Below are positions 16,600-24,705 of a DNA stretch of 64,000 bases, one piece after another. Numbering within the stretch: position 1 is the stretch's first letter; each line of letters starts with the position of its first letter. Location: positions 53,669 through 117,668 of the forward strand of contig CAZWAY010000005.1 in assembly GCA_964631945.1 (NCBI GenBank), in the 5' to 3' direction. Source of the stretch: JABFRZ01 sp964631945. Lineage in GTDB: Bacteria > Planctomycetota > UBA1135 > GCA-002686595. The notes beneath the pieces are model-generated. The model saw only the letters and a program-made list of their open reading frames with translations. It made no database searches and was not told the origin of the DNA. The position numbers and the translations under genes were made by a program.

Positions 16600-17799
16600 C
16601 TAGCGCTCGCGCGCGTGCTGCACGGGCGCGTGCCCGCGCGCGGCCAGGAACACGCCCAGGCGCCGTAGCGCCTCCTGGATCGTCTCCTTCGAGAGCGCGT
16701 AGGAGAGGCGCACGTGCGTGTCGACCCCGAAGGCGACGCCGGGGATGAGCACCAGGTCCTGGGCCTCGAGCAACGCGTCACAGAATCCGACCGAGCCGCG
16801 GTCGTCGAGGTGCGCCGAGACGTCCGGGAAGGCATAGAAGGCGCCGCGCGGCGTGGCGCACGGGAGGCCCAGCTGCGCCAGCCCCTTCAGCAGGAAGTCG
16901 CGCCGCTCGCCGAAGGCGCGCCGCATCGCATCCATCTCGGGCGCGTGCGTGCGCAGGCCGGCCTCGAAGGCGTGCTGCGAGACGGCGTTGGGCGAGCCGG
17001 TCATCTGGCTGTGGAGCTTGGCCACGGCGGCCGCGAGCGGCGCGGGCGCGGCCAGGAAGCCGATGCGGTAGCCGGTCATGGCGAAGGCCTTGGAGGCGCC
17101 GTCGATGATGGCGGTGCGCGCGCGGGCCTCGCGCGAGCACGCGGCCGGGCTGGCGGCCTCGCCGCCCTCGTACACCAGCGAGCGGTAGATCTCGTCCGAG
17201 AGGATCCACAGATCGTGCTCCAGCGCGAGGCGCGCCACGCCCTCGATCTCCTCGGGCGTGAAGACGTAGCCCGAGGGATTGTTGGGCGAGTTGATCATCA
17301 GCGCGCGCGTCCTCGGTGTCACGGCCCGCGCCAAGGCCGCGAAGTCGGGGCGCACCCCGTCCCGGCGGTCGGGCGGGACCAGCACGGGCGTGCCACCCGC
17401 GCAGCGCACGAGGTCGAAGTAGCTGGCCCAGGCCGGCAGCGGCACCAGCACCTCGTCGCCGGCCTCGATCAACGCGAAGATCGCGCCCGAGAGCGCGTGC
17501 TTGGCGCTGTGGCAGATCGTGATCTCCTCGGCGACGTAGGGCGAGCCGCGCGAGCGCGTCAGGTGCTCGGCCACGGCCTTGCGCAGCGAGGGCGTACCCG
17601 CGGCCGGGGTGTAGCGCACGTCGCCGCTCTGCACCTTCTGGATGGCCGCGCTCTGGACCAGGGCGGGTGCCGGAAAGTCGGGCTCGCCCACGGCCATGCT
17701 GATCACGTCGCGCCCGGCGGCGCGCAGCGTCTTGGCGCGTTCGTCGAGCGCGAGCGTGATGGACGGTTCGATGCGGTCGATACGGCTGGCGAAGCGCAT
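16600..17799 (-). CDS. class I PLP aminotransferase (aspartate aminotransferase-like)
   Basis: 399 residues, fold type I. It shows MAVGEPDFPAP, INSPNNPSGYVF (N174), SDEIYRSLVY (D202, Y205), the Schiff-base lysine in DGASKAFAMTGYRIGF (K237, with R245) and the C-terminal arginine in THVRLSYALS. This pattern fits subgroup I-gamma aspartate/prephenate-type transaminases. It lies upstream of the sigma-kinase pair on the same strand but 144 bases away, so it is probably independent. It diverges from the large unknown anchored protein. Confidence 0.9.
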   Translation of the reverse strand: MRFASRIDRIEPSITLALDERAKTLRAAGRDVISMAVGEPDFPAPALVQSAAIQKVQSGDVRYTPAAGTPSLRKAVAEHLTRSRGSPYVAEEITICHSAKHALSGAIFALIEAGDEVLVPLPAWASYFDLVRCAGGTPVLVPPDRRDGVRPDFAALARAVTPRTRALMINSPNNPSGYVFTPEEIEGVARLALEHDLWILSDEIYRSLVYEGGEAASPAACSREARARTAIIDGASKAFAMTGYRIGFLAAPAPLAAAVAKLHSQMTGSPNAVSQHAFEAGLRTHAPEMDAMRRAFGERRDFLLKGLAQLGLPCATPRGAFYAFPDVSAHLDDRGSVGFCDALLEAQDLVLIPGVAFGVDTHVRLSYALSKETIQEALRRLGVFLAARGHAPVQHARER

Positions 17800-17898
17800 G
17801 GGGCCGCCAGTGTGCGCAGGACCGGCGGACGAGTGAAGGTGCGCGGGGAAGAATCGGCGCGCCGGCGCGTCGGAGGCGCCGCCGGGCTCTTGCGTCCG

Positions 17899-17904
17899 TA
17901 CAAT
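17899..17904 (+). promoter_or_regulatory. -10-like TACAAT before anchored protein gene
   Basis: TACAAT matches TATAAT at five of six positions and ends 9 bases before the ATG at 17914. Confidence 0.45.
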
Positions 17905-17913
17905 CCCGCCGAA

Positions 17914-19974
17914 ATGGGCCGCCGAATCCTGCGCTACCTCCTGGTCGGGCTGGTCCTGCTCCTGCTCGGCGGGTTGTGGGCCTTCTCCTTCTTCTTCTTC
18001 AACCCGTTCGAGGGTGACTACGACTACCCGATCTCGAGTCTGATCCCGCGCGAGGTCGACTTCTACGCCTCGAAGAACCAGCTGCGCCGCGACTTCGATC
18101 CCTTCCCGCGCCTGGCCTTCCAGTCGGCCTTCGAGCAGAGCCCGGCCGGCAAGGCCCTGCTCGAGCTCGGCCTGCGCGAGCAGGTGGCGAGCCTGAAGAT
18201 CGAGCCGGCCCTGGCCGAGCTCGAGCGCGTGCTGGCGCAGCTGCCGGTGCACGTCGATCCGCTGTCGGTCTTCGGCGGCGAGGGCCTGGCCGTGGCCGGA
18301 CACTTCGCCGGCGCGAACCTGGCCGATGCGAAGTGGGCGCTGTACGGCCGCACCAGCTGGCTCGGCAAGCTGGCGGTCGAACTCCTGGCCGGCGGCTGGC
18401 TCGACCTGGCTGGCCAGGGCCTCACGCTGCAGCCCGTCGAGCGCGAGGGTCAGGAGCTCGGCGTGCAACTCGCCGGCGGTCAGCTCGCGCGCCCGCTGTT
18501 CCTGGCGCGGCTGCAGGACGTGGTGATCGTCGCCACCGACGCCGAGTTCCTGGTCGCGGCCGTGCAGTTCGAGAAGAAGCGCGGCCAGGATTCCCTGGGC
18601 CAGTCCGCCAAGTACGACGACCACATCAAGCTCTCGGCGCTCTCCGGTGACGAGCTCGAGCTGTACCTGGACCAGCGCGCCCTGGCGGAGAACCTGAAGC
18701 TGGCGGGCACCTGGCCCGATCCGCGCTCCAACGACCTGGCGACCGCGCTGAGCGCCAAGTTGTTCCAGCTCGGGACCCTGCGCGAGCTCATCGGAACGGT
18801 CGACTTCGCGCGCGCCGTCACGCTCGACTTCGGCGGCGAGCTCTCGTCCAACGTGCTCTCGCCCTTCCAGCAGCGTCTGTACGACCAGCGCGGATTCGAC
18901 AAGGAGCAGCTGCTGGAGGCCGCGCGCCTGGCGCCGGCCGACGTGGGCCTGTTCGCCTACCTGCACGGCGACATCGGCGACCTGCTGCGCGAGCTGCGCA
19001 CGGTGGTCAACGCGCTCGACCCGGCCGCGGTCGCGAACCTCGAGGACTTCGTGCGCGCGGCCTGGAACCACCCCGACCTCGAGCCCCTGATCGAGGACCT
19101 GGACGCGGCCCTGCGCGACCGCGTGGCCTTCTTCGTGCGCGACTACGACTACCCGCCCGAGACCGGCGCCAACGTGCCCGTGCCGCCGCACGACGACACG
19201 CCGGTCTACGCCTGGGCGCTGGTGCTGTGGCCCAAGGAACAGCCGCGCATCGACGCCATCCGCAAGGTGATCTCGCGCAACGACGTGGTCGAGATGCTGA
19301 AGATCCAGGGCGCGACCCCGGGCTCGTCGGGCCTGTGGGAGAACACGCTGCAGGGCGGCGCCAAGGTCAACGAGTACTGGAACGTGCTCGTGCCCGGCAC
19401 GGGTCACCTGGCCACGCTCGAGATGAAGGGGCGCGAGCCGTACCTGGTGATCACCAACGAGAACCGCCTGCTGGGGCAGATCTTCAAGGCCTACAACACG
19501 GGCACGACCGAGGAGGGCCTCGGGCGCCTGGCCGAGGAGACCTCGTTCCGGATCTGGGCCGCGAGCGGGCTCCCGAGCGCCAACCTGCTGGTGTGGTGCG
19601 CGCCGGGCGCGGTGGCCGAGACCACGCGCCGCATCGCGCGGCGCGGCATCGACCAGGGCGCGGCCGACAACATCGACTGGAACGTCGAGCGCCCGCGCAT
19701 CGAGCGCGAGGTCCTGGCACGCGACTTCCCGGGCGAGGTCTGGGGCAATGTCTCGGACGCCAACCGCGACTCCTACGACATGCGCGTCAAGGACGCACTC
19801 GATCGCTTCCAGGCCGAGTACCTGGAGCGGCACCTGCCCGAGCTGCGCGCCGATTCCGAGCGCTGGCTGCGCGCCTCCACGGCGATCCAGTCCTCGTTCC
19901 TCGAGCTCGCCACCGACCGCAAGCGCCTGCACCTGCACGCGCGCATCGCGCTCGGCTTCCTCACGGAGCCGTGA
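17914..19974 (+). CDS. large membrane-anchored protein of unknown function
   Basis: 686 residues. An N-terminal anchor (YLLVGLVLLLLGGLWAFSFF, about 8-27) places the remainder outside the cytoplasm. The text after it (SSLIPREVDFYASKNQLRRD) is faintly like DUF3352-type proteins, but I cannot assign a family with confidence. The protein is rich in charged alpha/beta segments, with no catalytic motif, no CxxC and no repeats that I can see. Tyr-Pro and aromatic clusters occur around residue 415 (FFVRDYDYPPETG). It stands alone between a divergent aminotransferase and an esterase gene. Confidence 0.75.
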   Translation: MGRRILRYLLVGLVLLLLGGLWAFSFFFFNPFEGDYDYPISSLIPREVDFYASKNQLRRDFDPFPRLAFQSAFEQSPAGKALLELGLREQVASLKIEPALAELERVLAQLPVHVDPLSVFGGEGLAVAGHFAGANLADAKWALYGRTSWLGKLAVELLAGGWLDLAGQGLTLQPVEREGQELGVQLAGGQLARPLFLARLQDVVIVATDAEFLVAAVQFEKKRGQDSLGQSAKYDDHIKLSALSGDELELYLDQRALAENLKLAGTWPDPRSNDLATALSAKLFQLGTLRELIGTVDFARAVTLDFGGELSSNVLSPFQQRLYDQRGFDKEQLLEAARLAPADVGLFAYLHGDIGDLLRELRTVVNALDPAAVANLEDFVRAAWNHPDLEPLIEDLDAALRDRVAFFVRDYDYPPETGANVPVPPHDDTPVYAWALVLWPKEQPRIDAIRKVISRNDVVEMLKIQGATPGSSGLWENTLQGGAKVNEYWNVLVPGTGHLATLEMKGREPYLVITNENRLLGQIFKAYNTGTTEEGLGRLAEETSFRIWAASGLPSANLLVWCAPGAVAETTRRIARRGIDQGAADNIDWNVERPRIEREVLARDFPGEVWGNVSDANRDSYDMRVKDALDRFQAEYLERHLPELRADSERWLRASTAIQSSFLELATDRKRLHLHARIALGFLTEP

Positions 19975-20059
19975 GGAGGGATGGTGCGGCCGGACGTCAC
20001 ACGTTTCGGCGAGATGCGGGCGCGGGCGGGTTTCTTGCGTTCGGTGTGACCCAGGACCG

Positions 20060-21694
20060 ATGGCGCGCGAACCACCGGGCATGAACCAGCTCGCCCTGCT
20101 CCACCACGCTCTGCTCGGGTTCCTGGCTTCTCAGGACCCCGCTACGGCCGGCTCCGTTGTTGACGTCGCCCGCGGTGACGTCGCCCTGGGAAGCGTCGTC
20201 ACGCTGGATGCGGGCCGCGTCGCTGGCGTCCTTCTGGACGAGGCCGCGGGCCTCCGCGTCTTCCGCGGCATCCCCTACGCCGCCCCGCCGGTCGGTGCGC
20301 TCCGCTGGCGTGCACCGCAGCCCGTGGCGGCCTGGGAGGGCGTGCGCGCGGCGCGGGAGTTCGGCAAGCCTTGCCCCCAGAGCCCGCTGATCGCCTACCT
20401 CAGTGGTGAGCCCTTGCCCGAGACGAGCGAGGACTGCCTGACCCTCAACGTCTGGAGCGCGGCGCGCCACGAGAGCGACGGACTGCCCGTGCTGGTGTGG
20501 ATCCACGGCGGTGGTTTCGTGGGCGGATGGGCGCACCAGAGGCTCTACGACGGTGGACACTTCGCGCGGCGCGGGCTCGTGTTCGTGTCCCTGAACTACC
20601 GACTCGGGCCGCTCGGATTCTTCTCGTTGCCCGAGCTGGGAGCGGAGGCCGAGGCGGGCCCGGATGGCGCTGCGGGCGACACGCCGGGGAACTACGGGTT
20701 GCTCGACCAGCTCGCGGCGCTGCGCTGGATCCAGACGAACATCGCCGCCTTCGGTGGAGATCCCGCCCGCGTCACGCTCCTCGGCGAATCCGCGGGCGCG
20801 ACCAGCGTGCTCGCGCTCTGCGCCTCGCCCGCGGCGCGCGGCCTGTTCCAGCGCGCCATCGCCCAGAGTCCGTGGCTCGCGGACGACCTCTTCGTGGCGC
20901 GGGGCGCAGCCGAGGCGCGTGGAAGCGAGCTGGCTGCGGCGTTGCTGGCGGGGGACTCGCCGCAGACGCTGGCGAGCCTGCGCGCCCTGCCGGCCGACGT
21001 GCTCTGGCAGAGGCTCGGCGCAGCCTTCGAGCCTCGTCTCGTACTGGGGGGGCGAGTCCTGCCCAGGGCTCCCGAGGACCTCTTCGCGGAAGGCCGCCAC
21101 AACCGCGTGCAGCTGATCGCCGGGACCACCGCCGACGAGGGCAGCGTCTTTCGAGGCCTCGTCGCGGTGGGCGCCGTGTCGTCCTACCGCCCCTGGCTGG
21201 AACAGGAGTTCGGGGCCCTGGCCGAGGACGTGTTCGACCTCTACCCCGCCGCCAGTGAGGCCGAGCTGTCGGCAGCCCTCGGTCGCTTGATCACCGACCG
21301 CTGGTTCCTGCGCGGCACGCGCTCGATCTTGCGCGCGAGCTCCCGCGCCGGGATGGGAACCTGGCAGTACCTCTTCGCGCGCGTCGATCCGCTGCAGCCC
21401 GCGCTGGGCGCGCATCACGCCGTCGAGCTTCCCTACCTCTTCGGCGCGCTCGATCCGAGCGTCGATCCGGCCGGGCGCGAGATCGCGGAGCAAATGAGCG
21501 CAGCCTGGGTCCGCTTCGCCGCGAGTGGCGACCCGAACGGGCCGGGACTCCCGGTCTGGCCACGCTTCGAGCCAGAACGCGAGGCCCACCTCGTTTTCGG
21601 CCAGCACATCGCCCTTGGCGAACGCCTGCGCGCGGCGGCCTGCGACCTGCTCGACGGGATCCGCGCCGACGCACGCGCGACGCTCGAGCGTTGA
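20060..21694 (+). CDS. type B carboxylesterase
   Basis: 544 residues, alpha/beta hydrolase. Features are the N-terminal FRGIPYAAPPVGALRWRAPQ, SEDCLTLNVW with the disulphide-type Cys, oxyanion loop HGGG (149-152), NYRLGPLGFF, the nucleophile elbow GESAGA (S244), an acidic triad member in TTADEGSVF and the catalytic His in GAHHAVELPYLFG. The reaction is carboxylic ester hydrolysis; the natural substrate is unknown. ATG 20081 (MNQLALLHHALLGFLA) would give a plausible signal peptide, while 20060 has CCAGGA near by; both are possible. Its 3' end marks the start of a less GC-rich segment. Confidence 0.9.
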   Translation: MAREPPGMNQLALLHHALLGFLASQDPATAGSVVDVARGDVALGSVVTLDAGRVAGVLLDEAAGLRVFRGIPYAAPPVGALRWRAPQPVAAWEGVRAAREFGKPCPQSPLIAYLSGEPLPETSEDCLTLNVWSAARHESDGLPVLVWIHGGGFVGGWAHQRLYDGGHFARRGLVFVSLNYRLGPLGFFSLPELGAEAEAGPDGAAGDTPGNYGLLDQLAALRWIQTNIAAFGGDPARVTLLGESAGATSVLALCASPAARGLFQRAIAQSPWLADDLFVARGAAEARGSELAAALLAGDSPQTLASLRALPADVLWQRLGAAFEPRLVLGGRVLPRAPEDLFAEGRHNRVQLIAGTTADEGSVFRGLVAVGAVSSYRPWLEQEFGALAEDVFDLYPAASEAELSAALGRLITDRWFLRGTRSILRASSRAGMGTWQYLFARVDPLQPALGAHHAVELPYLFGALDPSVDPAGREIAEQMSAAWVRFAASGDPNGPGLPVWPRFEPEREAHLVFGQHIALGERLRAAACDLLDGIRADARATLER

Positions 21695-21747
21695 CGCGCG
21701 GGCGCGTGGAGGCTTCCACGACTCGCTCCGCCGCCGAGTGGAGGAAG

Positions 21748-21775
21748 GATGGTGCAGGCGACTGGACGTGGTTCG
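21748..21775. repeat. degenerate copy of tRNA-Leu 3' end (possible att-like site)
   Basis: GATGGTGC-4nt-GACTGGA followed by a displaced TTCGAA here matches the complement of the tRNA-Leu 3' end at 23179-23200 (GATGGTGC-4nt-GACTGGA-TTCGAA), except for the four middle bases and a 5-base insertion. Both copies follow a GTGGA..AAG context. Chance similarity cannot be excluded by eye. Confidence 0.3.
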
Positions 21776-21925
21776 AATGGTTCGCGGGGGCAGTCCACGG
21801 CCTCGAACTCCGTATCCTGGAGCGGATCCAGCCGCTCGAAGTCTGCCGATCCCCGCCGATGACGAACCCTACCCCTATCGCCGATCTCGTCTCGGGAAGC
21901 CGCCTCGGACACCTTCTCGCTTCCC

Positions 21926-22147
21926 TTGTCCTCGTTGCCTGTGCAGCTCCCAGGTCGGGAGCACGACCAGCCAGGGCGACGTCGCGGCTGGCCTGCGCCC
22001 ACGCTCCTCGTCGAGGGGCGCGATCTCTTCGGGCTGTCGGCCCCCGCGGTCTCGACCCTGAGCTGCCGCATGTACCCGGGGGGCGCGCCAAGCATGGAAG
22101 AGATCGCCACGGCTTTGAAGGCAATCGCTTCGGGCGGCGCGGATTGA
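21926..22147 (+). pseudogene. possible C-terminal remnant of a thioredoxin-fold protein
   Basis: The last 45 residues, around APTLLVEGRDLFGLSAP and LSCRMYPGGAPSMEEI, resemble the C-terminal half of small thioredoxin-like proteins that end ..SPTxLVDGRDLF..CRxYxxxxGxPSxExI. The N-terminal half with its active-site Cys pair is absent in this frame. A plausible continuation (VGSTTSQGDVAAG) is in another frame just upstream, hinting at a frameshift or a decayed, imported gene. A short intact protein starting at 21926 cannot be ruled out. Confidence 0.35.
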
Positions 22148-22165
22148 GCAGGTCGATCGGGTGAC

Positions 22166-23083
22166 ATGGCTACCCTGAAGGTCGATGTTCGGATCGAGCG
22201 CAAGCACGCGGAGTTGCCCGCCTTCGTGGTCGTTCCGGCGACGAAGCTGGCGCGCTGGAGGCTCACCGGAACGACCACGGTCGAGGGAACGCTCGACGGC
22301 GTGGCCCTGGGTCGACGGTCCCTCAAGCGCTGGGATGACGAACGCTGGTTCATCGAGTTGCGCCGGGATCTGCTCGACACCCTCGGCAAGTCGCCCGGGG
22401 ACCGTGCGACGCTGGTGATCGCTCGCGCGTCCGCGGAGCTTCCGGCCGAGCTGAAGAAACTCATCGAGACCGACGCTCAGGCTCGAAGGTGCTGGGAGTC
22501 CCGCACAGAGGCTCAAAAGCGGATGCTGCGCGAGGAAGTCGTCGCCGCGAAATCTCCGGTCGCGCGTGAGCGACGCGTCCGCCGAGCTCTCCTGCCCGTG
22601 GCGAAGCCTCCGGGGCCGCCGGTCGAGGGGCTGAGTACGGAGCCGCGATCCATTCACGTGCGCATCCTCGGCCGACGTCTGCCGGGCCGGACTTGCGGCC
22701 TGTACACCGATGTCACCGTCGGGCTCGCGGGGAAGGTCGGTTGTGATCCGACCGACCGCGTCTCTGCCGATGTCCGCGGGGCGAGCTGGGAGACTCGCAT
22801 CGAGGTTCGCGGGCAGGACGGCGTGCCCGTGTTCCGTGGTCCGGCGGTGAACGGTCCGGCACGCGAGCGGTTCCTCTACCTCACGTGGGTCGGCCGGAAG
22901 GGCGGCGCCGCTCCAGCGATGTTCCGTCGAGCGAAGCTACGCCTGGACGCCGTTCCCGCCGAAGTGCTCGCGGAGTCCATGCGCTCGGGCGTGCTGGTGG
23001 GCCGGCTCGAACTCACGGCAGCCGACGGGATGCCCGTTTGCGCCTCCATGCGCCCACCCGCGATCAAATGGTCGAGTTCGTGA
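22166..23083 (+). CDS. DUF1905 - YdeI-like - DUF5990 fusion protein
   Basis: 305 residues in three parts. Residues about 15-90 are a DUF1905 barrel (FVVVPATKLARWRLTGTTTVEGTLDG... GKSPGDRATLVIARA). Residues about 92-145 are the YdeI/OmpD-associated helical tail (LIETDAQARRCWESRTEAQKRM... KSPVARERRVRRAL). Residues about 160-305 match DUF5990 (IHVRILGRRLPGRTCG ... GPAVNGPARERFLYLTWV). The first two commonly occur together; DUF5990 is usually a separate small protein. Biochemical roles are unknown. Composition is less GC-rich than the neighbours, and the gene sits just downstream of the tRNA-Leu 3' end. Confidence 0.72.
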   Translation: MATLKVDVRIERKHAELPAFVVVPATKLARWRLTGTTTVEGTLDGVALGRRSLKRWDDERWFIELRRDLLDTLGKSPGDRATLVIARASAELPAELKKLIETDAQARRCWESRTEAQKRMLREEVVAAKSPVARERRVRRALLPVAKPPGPPVEGLSTEPRSIHVRILGRRLPGRTCGLYTDVTVGLAGKVGCDPTDRVSADVRGASWETRIEVRGQDGVPVFRGPAVNGPARERFLYLTWVGRKGGAAPAMFRRAKLRLDAVPAEVLAESMRSGVLVGRLELTAADGMPVCASMRPPAIKWSSS

Positions 23084-23180
23084 TGGCACGCACGCCGATC
23101 GAAACGGAGTCCGCAGCAAGAGCTCCGTCCCCGTTGACGCCACGCTCGCGCCGAGAGCTCGAGGGCCTCGGGGTGGAAGA

Positions 23181-23265
23181 TGGTGCCCGGGACTGGATTC
23201 GAACCAGCATGGTGTTACCCGCTAGCACCTCAAGCTAGTGCGTCTGCCAATTTCGCCACCCGGGC
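23181..23265 (-). tRNA. tRNA-Leu (anticodon GAG)
   Basis: An 85-base class II tRNA with encoded CCA. The acceptor stem GCCCGGG/CCCGGGC is perfect. The D-arm contains AAATTGGCAGACGC, the anticodon stem is CTAGC/GCTAG with loop TTGAGGT (anticodon GAG at 23229-23231), a long variable arm follows, and the T-arm is GCTGG-TTCGAAT-CCAGT. It decodes CUC/CUU. A sigma70-type promoter and a hairpin leader precede it. Confidence 0.96.
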
Positions 23266-23276
23266 ACCTGAGGTTC

Positions 23277-23296
23277 GGACGGAGCGCGCTCCGTCC
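23277..23296. repeat. perfect 20-base palindrome in tRNA-Leu leader
   Basis: GGACGGAGCGCGCTCCGTCC is a perfect inverted repeat. It lies between the predicted start of the tRNA-Leu transcript (about 23303) and the tRNA 5' end (23265), so it would fold as a hairpin in the tRNA precursor. As DNA it could also be an operator. Confidence 0.6.
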
Positions 23297-23309
23297 TGCG
23301 GGGGCGGGG

Positions 23310-23338
23310 AGTCTAGGCAGCGCCCCGAGCCCTGACAA
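23310..23338 (-). promoter_or_regulatory. sigma70-type promoter for tRNA-Leu
   Basis: On the minus strand TTGTCA (23333-23338), a 17-base spacer and TAGACT (23310-23315). Spacing is ideal and transcription would begin about 38 bases before the tRNA. Confidence 0.65.
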
Positions 23339-23427
23339 GCCCGGGGCGCACCGGCCGGATTGAGTCGGGCGCGGGCCCTCGCTACGGTTCGCGCTCTCCC
23401 TCCGCGACCCATGCACCCGAGCTCCCC

Positions 23428-24627
23428 ATGAAGGCCCCGCACGGCAACGCCCTGATCGGCCAGTCCGGTGGACCCACCTGCGTCATCAACCAGAGCCTGG
23501 TCGGGATCGTCGAGGCGGCCAAGGCCTCGAAGTCGATCGCCAACGTCTACGGGGCGCTGCACGGCATCAAGGGCGTGCTGGAGGGCAAGCTGATCGACCT
23601 CGGGCGCGAGTCCAAGGAGACGCTCGAGGGCGTGGCCCGGACGCCCTGCGCGGCGCTGCGCTCGGTGCGCAAGAAGCCCACGCGCGAGGAGTGCGAGCAG
23701 GCCCTGGCGCAGTTCAAGAAGCACGACATCCGCTACTTCTTCTACCTGGGCGGCAACGACTCGGCCGAGACCGCGCACGTGCTCAACGAGCTGGCCGTGG
23801 CCCAGGGCTACGACGTGCGCCTGTTCCACGTGCCGAAGACGATCGACAACGACCTGCGCGTGAACGACCATTGCCCGGGCTACGGCTCGGCCGCGCGCTT
23901 CGTGGCCCAGGCCGTGATGGGCGACAACCTCGACAATCGCAGCCTGCCGGGCATCAAGATCGACGTGGTGATGGGCCGGCACGCCGGCTGGCTGACGGCG
24001 GCGAGCGTGCTGGCGCGCCTGCACCCCGACGACGGGCCGCACCTGGTGTACGTGCCGGAGAAGGTCTTCTCGCTGGAGCGCTTCCTCGGCGACGTGGAGC
24101 GCGTCTACGCGCGCCACGGCCGCTGCCTGATCGCGGCCTCGGAGGGCATCCACGGACCCGACGGCAAGACGCTGGTCGAGAGCAAGGAGAAGGACTCGCA
24201 CGGCAACGTGCAGCTGTCGGGTTCGGGCGCGCTGGGCGACCTGCTGGCCGAGGAGATCAAGTCCAAGCTGGGCGCCAAGCTGCGCGTGCGCGCCGACACC
24301 TTCGGCTACCTGCAGCGCTCCTTCCCCGGCGTGATCTCGCCGGTCGACGCCAAGGAGGCGCGCGCGGTGGGACGGATGGCCGTGAAGCTGGCCACGGGCA
24401 CGAAGTTCGCGCACGGCTCGGTGGCGATCGTGCGCGCCGAGGAGGGGCCCTATCGGGTGACGTTCGAGCACACCGAGCTGCGCAACGTGGCCAAGGAGAC
24501 GCGTCCGATGGAGCCGGCTCTCCTGAAGGGCGACAACGACGTGGATCCGAGCTTCCTCGAGTACGTCCGGCCGCTGGTGGGCGAGCTGCCGCCCGTGCAG
24601 CGTCTCTCGGACTTCCGCGTGGAATGA
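23428..24627 (+). CDS. pfp: PPi-dependent 6-phosphofructokinase
   Basis: 399 residues. Phosphorylates fructose 6-phosphate with pyrophosphate, reversibly, in glycolysis/gluconeogenesis. Donor-site residues decide the assignment: YLGGNDSAE carries Asp (D111) where ATP enzymes have Gly104, and VPKTIDNDL carries Lys (K137) where they have Gly124. Both are the known PPi-specific replacements. The catalytic TIDND block (138-142), the sugar-phosphate MGRHAGWLTAAS segment and the C-terminal FGYLQRSFPG are all present. Start at ATG 23428, with TACGGT about 40 bases upstream. Together with the membrane pyrophosphatase at 34479-36566 it suggests PPi-based energy use. Confidence 0.92.
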   Translation: MKAPHGNALIGQSGGPTCVINQSLVGIVEAAKASKSIANVYGALHGIKGVLEGKLIDLGRESKETLEGVARTPCAALRSVRKKPTREECEQALAQFKKHDIRYFFYLGGNDSAETAHVLNELAVAQGYDVRLFHVPKTIDNDLRVNDHCPGYGSAARFVAQAVMGDNLDNRSLPGIKIDVVMGRHAGWLTAASVLARLHPDDGPHLVYVPEKVFSLERFLGDVERVYARHGRCLIAASEGIHGPDGKTLVESKEKDSHGNVQLSGSGALGDLLAEEIKSKLGAKLRVRADTFGYLQRSFPGVISPVDAKEARAVGRMAVKLATGTKFAHGSVAIVRAEEGPYRVTFEHTELRNVAKETRPMEPALLKGDNDVDPSFLEYVRPLVGELPPVQRLSDFRVE

Positions 24628-24705
24628 CGGCGCGGGGTCGCCCGGCCGTTTGGCGCCCTCTCTCCGGCCCGCTATCCTCCCCGGGCTGCACCCCGTGCGA
24701 ACGAC

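Larger units (their letters stand above)
21695..22165. other. gene-poor, compositionally distinct stretch
   Basis: About 470 bases without a convincing complete gene, visibly less GC-biased than the surroundings. It holds a tRNA-Leu-3'-end-like copy near 21748-21775 and an apparent C-terminal gene remnant ending at 22147. Protein-like runs switch frame between about 21940 and 21990, which suggests decay. Confidence 0.5.

Noticed and set aside
21760..21795. GGTTCGAAT near 21771 considered as an intact tRNA
   Set aside because: No acceptor, D or anticodon stems can be folded around it. At most it is part of a degenerate copy of the tRNA-Leu end.
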